A DNA stretch of 64,000 nucleotides, taken from Stichopus chloronotus. Its lineage: Eukaryota; Echinodermata; Holothuroidea; Aspidochirotida; Stichopodidae. Position numbers and translations under genes: made by a program. Location of the stretch: positions 19,857,814 to 19,921,813 of the forward strand of contig CM037846.1 of NCBI GenBank assembly GCA_021234535.1, in the 5' to 3' direction. Positions 12,701 through 24,700 of the stretch are shown piece by piece (position 1 is the first letter of the stretch; every line of letters starts with the position of its first letter). Under the pieces are notes generated by a model. The model was not told where the DNA came from, did no database searches, and saw only the letters and a list, made by a program, of their open reading frames with translations.

Positions 12701-15700
12701 TTTTAACAGCATGTGCACATGGATTTCCCATTGACAGGAACCTGACGGTATCTCTTTGGTATATGTGTGCATGCTGAGTTATAATAGACTTATCTCATCA
12801 TTATTGTTGTTGGAACATTGTAATTTTGACTCAATAAATTACTGAAACATTTTAATGACCAAGCACATTGCACATTTTCACTAGTATGTAGTATGTCAGA
12901 TTCAAAATACTGTACTCATAATTGAATCATTGAAACCACAATGCCCTTGGGCTGTCTGGTTTATAGCTGTTGTTTTAGCCACTTGAAAATGCAATAGTAG
13001 ATGAAGTACAAGTTGAACTAGTGTTTAATCTGTTTTAACAATATCACCAGAACTTAAAGGTTATTTCAAAGACGTCCTAGGAAGGTCAGTAAGTGGTCTT
13101 CTCAAAAGTATTTAAATCCATTTGTTTGAAAACCAGCTGCTGAGGGCAAGTACTCTGTGTCTTACTTTAAGTGGTTTGTCGTCAAGTTTGGCATGACTGA
13201 CTTACTTTAGGGGCAGAATTAGTTCGTCTTTAAGAAAAAGACTGCAGTCTGCTTATCACAAAATGAAAGAGGTGTAACAGCATCCCAACTAATTTGAGCT
13301 TTAAACTTCATAACCTGTTTGCTCATATATTTTGGAAGGCCAGCAATAAGAAGGAGATAATTGCAAACTTTCTCTGACAGGTGGTTTTGATCAATGAAAG
13401 CTCTCACAATGAAGACTAAGGTAATGTGTGTCATCATAACCACATGATTTGTGATGTGATTTGTATAATGATCCCAAGTAGTTGCAGTTTCCAATGTTGC
13501 AACTGGTACTGAGACTTTGATAAAAGAAAGCAGATTCCAAACTGCAACTGTATATGGTAGTGCACATTGATGGGTGCATTTTTATCTAAATGGATATGTC
13601 ATCCATTTATTGTTCCTCCTGTAGGATGCATAAGGATGGTTCTTCTTGAAGTCAATGTAGTTTCAATGAGTCAAATGTGCTTCTGATTTCCAGGAGAATG
13701 CAAAAGGAGTTTATGCAAGTTTTATGTTCCGAGTATGTGATGCCTTGGCATTCAAAACATCAAGTTTTGGTGAAACTCTGAACTTGTTATGTTGGTAGAT
13801 CTTCTTGAGAAGGTTTATTTTGATTGGCTGTCTTTAAGATCAACATTTACTTGAGGTCAAAAAGGAGGTATCAGTCTGCATAGCTGTTGATTCTGTAGAA
13901 GACATTCAGACCTCTATGTATAGACATACCTTGAATTGACTCTGCAAGATCCACATGCATTCAGCAGTATGTAACAGTAACACTGTGTAAGCAGTTTTCT
14001 TTTTTGTTATGGCAAGAAGTCATGTGCCTTTTCTGTATTTTATTTGACTCCATAGTTTCACTTTCATTCCATGAAAACCAGTCACATTCTTTTGGGATGC
14101 AATCATGAGTTCATGTGTGTAAGTGTGTGTGTATGTTTGTGATGCCTACCTTGAAAAGACAACATCTCAAGAGGGAAACTTGGACAAGTGTCGTATTTGG
14201 TATGTAGGTGCACCACATTGAGTATAAAAGCTTGTTGTCTTTGGTGGAGGTCAAAAATTATTTGGAGTCTACAGAGTCAAAGTGTGAAAACATTGTAAAT
14301 GCAATATCTCAAGAACTGGAAGCTTGGACAGATCGCATACTTTAGTAGTGCGTATGTTTGTCTGCTTCTGTTCATTTCTAACCATAATTTCCCAGAATAA
14401 AATGACTTGGTGTTAGTCCTGTGAGCCTGTTTAATTTCACTTTGCTGCAAAACAACATATTTTATGATGGTGGTTCTATATTCTGTTGTTCATATGTTGC
14501 TACTTTTTCACTTTATTTTTCTATTACTAGGGAGGTTGGCCTCTTACTACAAGAGACCATGGACTGATAGTATCAGACACCACGGCAGAAGCACTAAAGG
14601 CCGCTCTTCTCATAGAGGAAAAGTGTCCTTTCATCAAAAGCAGTGCCAGAATATCCAGAGAACGTATTCATGATGCAGTTGACTTGGTGAGTGAACTTGT
14701 ATTAAAGGGGCTCATACTTGATACCATTTATTTTGTGACAAGTTGAAGGAAAACATTACTCGCCATTACTTTGTAATTAGTCTCATTTGTCATGTATCTA
14801 TTCCTACAGTTGCTGAAAATGAGAGAAATTGCAGCCTTATGGTAAAAGTGCCAGGTCACAGTTTGGCAATAAGTGGTTTTAATCAAAAAGTACCTATTAT
14901 CTTATCCCTATGCATGTAATGTCCTGACCTGAGCATTAGGTAGGGGTCAAAATGTGTGAAGATGTGTGTGGGAGGACATGCCCTTGTTTTCAGGTGGGAT
15001 CGAGGACTGAAATAATAAATTTTAGGTCCTCTGTAGAAAATTCAATAGATTTCTCTGGTCCTCTCAAGATTAACAATAGACAGTCTATTGTTAAGGTTAG
15101 GGTTGAGGAAGAAAAAACAAAAGAAAGCTCAATGAGGTCCTTAGAATGAATGGAAAACAAAGTCTGCAACTCCTCCTAGAACATAAAGCCCATGAGGATC
15201 AAAGTTGTTAGATAGGTGACCCATGGTGTGAAAGTTGTGTCTCCCATCAAAATTTAAGGTCAAATTAGTGAAAATCTCAAATTTCGCTGTATTTCTTAAT
15301 CCAAAATGGCTATATGTATGGACCTAAGAATGTGTGGCTGGTATACAAGATTTAACCTTAAAACCATGTTTTTATGTTTTTGAAGTCAAAGGTCAAATTT
15401 GACACCGAAAAGTTTGCATACAAGTCCTCCTATACTGCTAATGAGGGTCAAAGTTGGAAGATAGGTGACCCATGGTCTGAGGTTGTGTCTCCTATCAAAA
15501 TTTAAGGTCAAATGTCAGAGGTCACAGTCAAATCTCTAATCAGCAAAATGCTTTGAAAAAGTTTGTTGCAATTTCCTTCTAGATAGTAAGTCTAATGAAC
15601 TTCAAACTTTTTCGTTGGGTACCTGATTATGATATGTAGTGTTCACCCTATCGGTGACTTCATAGGTCAATATGGTACATAATACAGTGCCGTAGGTTCT

Positions 15701-18700
15701 GTTAGTACAGGGTGCAGCATAACTTGTTAGATCTTTGCTTTTCCATACAATGTGACTTAATATTTTCAACCTATGCAACCATGTTTGGACTGGGCAATTA
15801 CATCTAATAACAATGTCATTGTCCATGCTTTTGGTAATACCCCTACTCAATATGTTTTTACTGTTACATGACCTGTATACACTAGCCAAAGAATTGACTG
15901 GTTTACAGTATGTTTTAGCAGGAAAAAATTGAGTAATGCAAATGATTGTGATGTTTTTCTCAGAACTATTACAAAACACCCAGAGTGGTGAGGCACTGAT
16001 TTGAGAAATAAAGGAAATGAAAGGATTACTTGATGCATATGCAGTCTGCATGGGAATATGCACTTTGACGCGCACATGATTTCTGCATTCAGACAGCACT
16101 TGTGCGTTTCTTAAAAACCTTAGCGTGCTGCATCTACAATCTTGGACAAAATACCTTGGGACTCCCACTTTCAATGTTGGCTATAGGGTCACCGTTCAAA
16201 GTGTACACACACTCCTATAGCGCAACAGAAAGTGTGCTATCAATATCCAGAAGAAACCCCAAAAATGCAAATTAAGTAGATGTGACATTTGTTCGTATTC
16301 TTATAACAATGCCATTGTGACACCCATTCTATTGTACCATACATGGTGCACTATAATATGTTAGTCATTTTAAGCAGTTTCAACAGACTTCAGAGTGTAA
16401 CATACATTTTTGTTGTTAGAGCTGTATCATTATATTAATATATATATTACCTTATGTTATATATGAATGAATAAAAAATTAGAAGTGATCAGACATTTGA
16501 GTTTGTAAGTGAAAAATTGAGCAGTGAAAAACACTCTGGTCATGCGGTGAACTGAACCTACAATCTTGGACAAAATTGTTGGGACACATTGTCATATGTT
16601 ACAAATGTAATACTGAAATTTAGTGGAGAGGATAACATGAAACCCCGTGCCCCTTTCCAATGTTGCGCTATAGGAGTGAATGTACACTTTGAACAGTAAT
16701 CCTGTAGCCAACATTGAAGGCAGGAGCAGGGTGTCCCAAGGTATTTTGTCCAAGATTGTAGGCCTTGTCATCCAAGCTGACTTAGACCTAACAACAGCAT
16801 CCGACCGTATAGGTTTAATAATGAAACCCACCTTCTACCAAATGTTTTGACAGGAAAAGTTAAGCAAACCGTGGGAAAATTGCATAGATTACAAGAATGA
16901 ACGTTAGGTATGTTACCAGCTTCTTGCACTGTGAAAATTGTAGTCACAAATCTTAAATTAACTGGAAAAAATGTAAAAACCAGCCTTTACTAACATTCTA
17001 CCATTATTTTAATATGTAGCTGAATCAACAGTTCTGACTTTTTCCCATTTTGGTAGAACCATGGAGCAGTCTATTCATTCATGATCACTCGTTTTCAACA
17101 AAACATTATAATGTTAATATACAAAATATAAAAATAATATGAAAATCCTCAGACATATAGACCTCTAACTAATTTATGTGATGCACCTTGTCCTTGTAGC
17201 TATGTCTACTGATGTACTGTGTATAGTGTAAAGCACCGGGTGTTTGATCAAACTCTTGATACTATGATATATACCTGTAAAAGAGCGGATGATTATGGAC
17301 AATGATAGGGATGAGATGCAATTCACTGGATTGCCCTCTTGTCATTGCTTCTTCAGTTGTGTGTCAGATGTTTGGAATCTCTTAGTTTGACAATTTACCT
17401 TTAATGTATCCATAAATTCAACATGTGTAGCAAAATGTTATGAATTTTTTTTAACCAAATCAATTAGCCCCTTGTATGTGTTTCTGGTTTGTTCCACATA
17501 GGAGAAGGTGAGGTTGCTTGTGTATTTCTCAAATGCCAGACCATTGTAGTTTTATCATGAGTTGGTAATCATTTGATAGATTTCTAAAAGAAATGCCAGT
17601 ATGATTAACTGAAGTTCAGAAAAGGTCATTACACTAGACATCATCTGAAAGACATTTCCATGTTGCTGAAATTCATCACAATTTCAGTTTCTTAATGCAG
17701 CAAAGTCAACATGTTGAGATTTATTTGAGGAAGTAGATTCATCAGTTTTGTTAACATATGGATCTTGCTTTCCCATTACTTTATTTTTATTTTGTATTTT
17801 ACCATAAGCTTCTTGCTATGGCAAATCCCAATGGAGGCTTTGCCACATATGAGATCCTTAGAGGCAGTGATAAGGTCTTGGAACTGCTGAACCCATCTGA
17901 AGTCTTTGGTGAGTAAGATAATAAATCCAACAAAGAATCTCATTAACATCAGTGGGGACATTTTAGGTGTTATCATTTTACAGTATGTAAAGCAAATGTG
18001 AAATACAAAAATATAATTCTTAAGAAATATGACAAGGTTGTGAAAGGGAATGCAGAAATATTTGATTGTGGCATGCTATCATTCAAAATTTGCTACTTAA
18101 CTGCATTGATATGAACAGTCATAGTAATTTTTCAATACAGATAAGAAACTTTGAACATACATCATATTGAATTATCACAAAGGAAGAATCTGTTAATTTT
18201 GATAACATTTTGTCAATAGAATATGTAATGTACAATGTCACCATGCAGATGTGGAAGTTTGAAAACCTTTCAAGGAAGATATCTCAGCAACTGAATTGTG
18301 GTGTAAATTCCAAATATTGATATTGGCAGCTCTTGATGAGTAGATGATCTCTATCATTTGTTACGATGGTCAAAGGTCACATGAGGTCAGATACTTTGAA
18401 AACCTTATAGGTATGGTGTCTGAGGAAGGGTAACGTGATTTAAGTTCAAAATTGGTACGTTGGTTATCCTTCATTTGTCACAAGTATTGGAAAGGAATCA
18501 CAAAGTCCTTTGACTTCCTGGTTGTCCAAGACTAATCTATTAAAGTTTTCCCCATCTGAACAAACAAAACATGCCAAATTTGATCCAAACTTGTTATGTT
18601 TTGAGCCACCCGACATAAAGTTGTAATAAATAAGCTACAGGCAGGACCGTAGCTAGGTTCATATCTTAAGGGGGGTGTGAAGGTCCTAAAATCCGATCAG

Positions 18701-21700
18701 ATGGATGTTTTTCAACTGAGTGGTGAATCCACTGTGACCATGTCAAGCACAATGAATACATTATCAGGAGGGGTATTGAGTATATTGAGTACAAGAAGCC
18801 AATGTTTTTGATGAAGGTCATTTGGTGTAATCATGTACACCTTCATACCAAATTTGAGATCTGTACAAGTTTCCTTTCTTGAGATATCATGTTTCCAAGG
18901 TTTTCACTGTTTAATCTCTGTTGACCCCAAAGGACCTGTGACCTCCATCAAAAACAATAGGCTTCTTGTACAACATTTAGTACAAGAACCCTATTGTATT
19001 TGGTGGAAGTCAAAGGTCATTTGTGGTCAGCAATTGTCAAATTGTGAAAACCTTGTAAACACAATATCTTAAGAAGGGAAGCTTGGACAGACCTAATATT
19101 TAATCTATAGGTGTACCACATTGAGTATAAGATCCCTTATTGACTTTGGGTAGGGTCAAAGGTCATTTAAAGGCAACAGGGGTCAAATTGTGAAGACCTT
19201 GTAAACATGATATCTCAAGAAGGGAAGCTTGGACAGATCTCATATTTCGTATGGAGGTGTACCACATTGATTACAACATCTCTAGTGATTCTGGTGGAAG
19301 TCTAATGTCATTTGAGGTCAAGAAGGGTCAAACTGTGAAAACCTTGTCAATAATATATCTCAAGAGGGAAACTTTGACAAGTTTCATATTGTAATGACAG
19401 TGTACCACATTGATTGTAAGGTCAGTTTTGACTTTGGTAGAGGTCATAGGTCATTTGAGGTCAACAGGGTTGAGAGATATCATATTGTAAACATGATATC
19501 TCAAGCAGGAAAAAAGTTGGGCAGACCTACCATAAAGAATGCAGGTGTATATCATTGAGTATGCAAGAATTCCATTGTCTTTGATGAAGGTCAAAAGTCA
19601 TTTGAGGTCAAGAGGGTCACATTATGAAATTCTTGTAAACATCATATCTCAAGAAGGGTAACTTTGACAGACGTCGTATTTAGTATGTAGTTGTATCCTA
19701 TGGAATACAAGAACCGTTTGGTCCTTAATGGAGGTCAAAGGTCATTTGATATCAGCAAGATTCAAATTGTGAAAACCTTGTAGACATGATCTCAAGAAAG
19801 AAAGCTTGTACAGATCTCATATTTCATATGTAGCATATGTAGCCTTTGACACATACTAATGCTCACTAGCGTACACAGGGGGGGCCATTGGGCCACATTC
19901 CCCATTTTTTAAAATACTGCATATCTTGCTGAAAATATCAGAAACAAGCGGGAATTGACATGATTAATATCAATATAGGCCTACTATATGTATATAGGTA
20001 AACTTGAGGGAATACAGGCCCGTAGCCAGGGGGGTCGGAGCGTTCGAACAACCCACCCCAAGTTGAGGGAGGTCCATTTTTCCAGCCATGTGTTTGAAGG
20101 GTCAGCTATGAAATATTTTTTTATCTTGACATATTGTTCACTTTTAGCAGGGAGCCATAGCCAGGGAAAGTTCGGCGAACAGGGCGACCTTGCTTGATCT
20201 CATTTTCGCTTTTTTTCCCGCAATATCGCTAAATAGTAATTCCCTCAATTTATGTGGCAGGCTTACCAAGGCAGGGGTGGAATGCAGGGTTGGGATGCAT
20301 GTATGTCTGCATGTTAAACACCCAGGAAGGGCAGTTTTCATCTATCTGAGTGGTTTGTAGAGCCAAACGTTTCTTTGAATGCTCATCTCGGCATTGCTTC
20401 ATTTTTCATAGACTAATTATTTTCTCAGTAATTGAGAAATTGTAGACATGAGATTTATATTTCAAGGCTGGGTTCATGCAGCTGAAAAAACTTGGGAAGG
20501 GCTATTTCCGGCCATCTGGTGAGTTTGTAAAACCCAAAATTTTCTTGCACGCTCAGCGCCAACCGATGGTGGCGTTCCGCTTAGATAGTCCTCACGAGTT
20601 TGCACCCCCTCCCTTGAAAAGTCTTTTAAGGTCTTCTTAAATGCTCCAGATTTCAGGAGATCTGCAGATTTCACAATTTTCTGGGGAAAGCATGCCCCCC
20701 TCCCCCTAGCAAAAACTGTCTTGTACGCGCCGCACCAACCGATCGTGGCGCTACGCTCGGATCTTTCAATTGCAGTAATTCGGGCAGAGGCTACGGCCTC
20801 CCCCTGCACAAATTCCTGGGTACGCCACTGCTAATGCTACAATGTCAGATTCAGAAAACAATACCCATAACCAGATTGTAGAAACCACAATGCATTTATG
20901 CATTCTGGTTTATATTAGTCAGTACCTTTAGCTGATCAGCATTCGTAGGGATAAACGGGGCTATAAACTACCATTCATTTGTTTTGATTTCTTGAACCAT
21001 GCTGCTGAACAGGTATTATTCAATTCCTTAAAGTAGGTAATTCATCTCACAATTTAGTTAATCAATATTTGTATTTATTGTTTACATTTAGAATAGGCAA
21101 GCCACCTGTGTTGGTATCAGTCACCTTCTGCCACTGGGGTCATTCAGGTCAGACAGTGCTAGGCAACTTGCTAATTAGACAGGAGTTCCCTGCTTGAAAA
21201 CATAGGTCAACAGAGGCGGAAGACAGCTTCCAGTTGATGGTTTTTAGCTCATACCAGCTAGCTGGTGTGAGCTATTGTAATGGTGCGGCGTCACTCTATC
21301 TATCTATCTGTTCGCAATTGTTCAAAATGCTTCTCCTCCGTCATGCTTTCATGGATTTGTCTGAAACTTGGACACAATGTTCCATAGGTGGTGGACCATT
21401 TAGGGTGTTCAGGAATTTTTGGTCCAAGGTCCCATGTGGGCCCTGCAGCCCATTTTATGAAATTCTACGAAATGCTTCTCCTCCTACAGATTATATTGTA
21501 CAATGCTGATGGTTTGTCACGATGATGCTCAGTTATTGGTCTCTTCGGAGTGTTCAGGAATTTTTGGTCCAAGGTCCCATGTGGGCCCAATGGCCCAGTA
21601 TGTGAAATTCTGTTTGAAATGTTGTTTCTCACACATGCATCCATGGATTTATATTTAACTTGAACACAATAATTCCTAGGTGGTGCCTCATCTGGGGTGT

Positions 21701-24700
21701 ACAAAAAAGTTTCAGTCTAAGTTCCCATGTGGACCCTACGGTCCATTTTAGGAAATTCTACAAAATGCTTCTTCTCCTACAGATTATGTTGTACTATGTT
21801 GATGGTTTGTCACAATGATACTCAATTATTGGTCCCTTCAGGGTGTTCAGGAATTGGTAGTCCAAGACCCCATGTGGGCCCAATGGCCCATTTTATGAAA
21901 TTCTGCAAATTGCTTCGCCTCCCATTAAAGTGCCCCTTTAAACTGTCCTACACATCTCAAATATCCCTATCGTGCATGAATGATAATTGAGTAATTGGAC
22001 AGTGTTAGTTGGTATGCTAACTGAAACTCTGTATTGCCCTTAGGTGTGTTGATCAGTATATGGACTTAAAGGGGCACTTTGAGTTGTTCCGTGAACTTCA
22101 GTTAGTCTTCACAAAATATACCACTTTTAGTAACTGATCAAAATTCAACTAAGACGGCCCATTATGAGTCACATGTAAATGACCACTAATGAGTGAGTTG
22201 CTAATGATTTAAATTGGTTTTGGAAAACTCGTGATCATTTACTTTTCCACATTAGTACCAATTCATATACCCATAGCCAGTACAAACCAATAAGAAAAAT
22301 GAGTAAAAGTTGACACTTTCCATAATTATTGGACGTGAATATTGATGCTGATTATAAGCATTGTTTTTTTGGTAGTACCCATTAAAATTTTTACAACTTT
22401 AATTTATTGACAAAGATCAAACTTATGCACTGTTGGAGCACAAGTTTATGAAATTCTGAAAATTGTGCAGTCCTACAGATTCTCTTGTACAATGTTCATG
22501 ATTAGGTATAATGATACTTAGAGGTGCCTATGATTTGACATAATGATACATAAATGGTACCTTCAGGATTTTGAGGTATGAGCCTCTGCACCAATGGTGC
22601 TCTAGTTAACATTCCTAGTTAGTTTCATTTGAGATTATTTCTGCAATAGCCAGCATTCCTTTTTTCAGCCGTTTGATAAAGGACATTGCATGCTGCCTTC
22701 CAGTTCAGAAAAGCACTATGGTAGTGGAGTACATTTGGCTGAATGGAAACTTTTTGGGATGTGATAAATTGTGGGTTATCCATGGTTAAGACTAAAGGAC
22801 TACAGTTGAAGTAATCACACAAGGAACCACAGAGCCCATTGAGGTCTTCATACAATCTAGATTAGGAGGAAGTTTACCCTCTAATTAGTTCTTATAACCA
22901 ACAATTATTGAGTGAATGATACAATGTAAACCTGCCAAATTTTGTGGTTTCATAATATAAACCTGGTATCATCACATGCAGGGGCCATGCCAGATTTCCA
23001 AAAAGTGGGGGGAGAATAAAATGACTGACAGATAGAGACAGGGCTACGTAAGGGTGGGATGGGCATGTAGCTTTGGATACAAATGCTTGTTTTGTGGTAA
23101 TTATATGCATATAACACAGTGTGTGCAAACATGGCAAAAAAATTGTGGATTTTTTTCATAGTAAAAATATGATATTCTGATTAATAATTTTCGAATTTCT
23201 AGGAAATGTTCACATCAACTAACCCCCACAAAAATTTAAAGCTTACATGCAGTTTTCCTATGGTTACAAAAATACCTCCCTGAAAAGTTGGGGACTAGTT
23301 ATTTTCACTCCACCCTCTGTCGTGCTACCACTGATTACATGAGAAATTTTTTTTGGAAACAAATCCTGTAGCCTATGAAAATATACAGCAATTACCTGTG
23401 AACATGTTTGCAACACACAATGGCCACAACGAGCACATTCAATGGTCAAAAGTTATGATTTATAAATCTTTAAGGTATTAAGGCAGCAGCTGAAAATATG
23501 GGAATTCACCTCTCCTATGGAAATACAGGATAATTAAATTGACTAATCAAGGACAAAGCAGTAAACAGTGTTTCAGTTTTTTAAGTCATTGGAAGGTATG
23601 ATAGTCACAATTTTCTCAAACTGCAAAGACCATTGCATTTTTGGCCTTATTTCAGGTGTTTGGCAGTGCATGAAATGTGGTGTGTGTGTACTGGTGCTAT
23701 ACTATTTATACTATAGGCCTACTGTTTATCATAGCCCAATTCCGTTTGCTTATGTAACTTACAGTGGGCAGCAAGTCTGGGCTGAATCATCAAAACCACA
23801 TAGTATCCTTGTTTGTCACTTTCTTTAAATTGTTGCTCTCACATAGAATACAAGAAATTAATTTCTTTGTAACAATTCTCTCCATTCTAGACCTCTTAAG
23901 TCTTCACTTTAAAAAGAGAATGAATCCAAGAAATTCCCATTTTGACACTACACCAAAGAGATGTTAACTGCCAATCTCAAACCAAACCTTAGATAAACAA
24001 TGGCAAGAAATTTCTAAACTTTAATTGTTTTCTGATTCTATTTTGCAGTGGAATAAAGCATGTGCATATTATTCCTGCAATGTAGCTAGATTTCTCCGAT
24101 GGCAAGAATCTCATTATTTAGTGACTGCATCAGTCACTGCATTTTGTACTGATTAAAATTCAACAAGCAGCAACAGATATAGAACACATCTCAGTTTGAC
24201 TTAGATTAATAATATTTTAGTCTAAGAGGTGCAGGTTAACGAAAATGGCATGAGTTTTTCAAACAAAATGCAGAAAAATTGACAACATTTATACCTTGTT
24301 GGACTTTTCAAATATTTGTTGTACTTTTCAACTACCATGATTAATCGTAGTCTTACTTTTTATTCTGAGAGTCACCATTGTTGCATTACAACCTTCCTTG
24401 AGGGTTTGCTTCCTCCTTTGGCTTTTTGCACAAATAAATGTGACGTATTTGGATTTTAAGAATGTAACTCACACTGCTTCATCAACATTCAAAACAGGTG
24501 ACATTATGACCGACACCTGTGAAGCACTGAACAAATCGTTTGAAGAGATGACTGTTCATGATTTCAGTGGCTGACATCACCTTTAATGACAACATATGCA
24601 ACTTGTCTGCATTGTAACATTCTCTCTGCTTAAGTCCCCCCCCCCACATTGTTTCCTTTTGAATTTCTTGATTCTGCATTTATGTGTACTCATCAGGTGA

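Noticed and set aside
15602..16174. 190-codon minus-strand open frame, the longest in the window
   Set aside because: It begins inside the terminal repeat of a truncated MITE, lies in a cyclase intron on the opposite strand and shows no domain or splice context.
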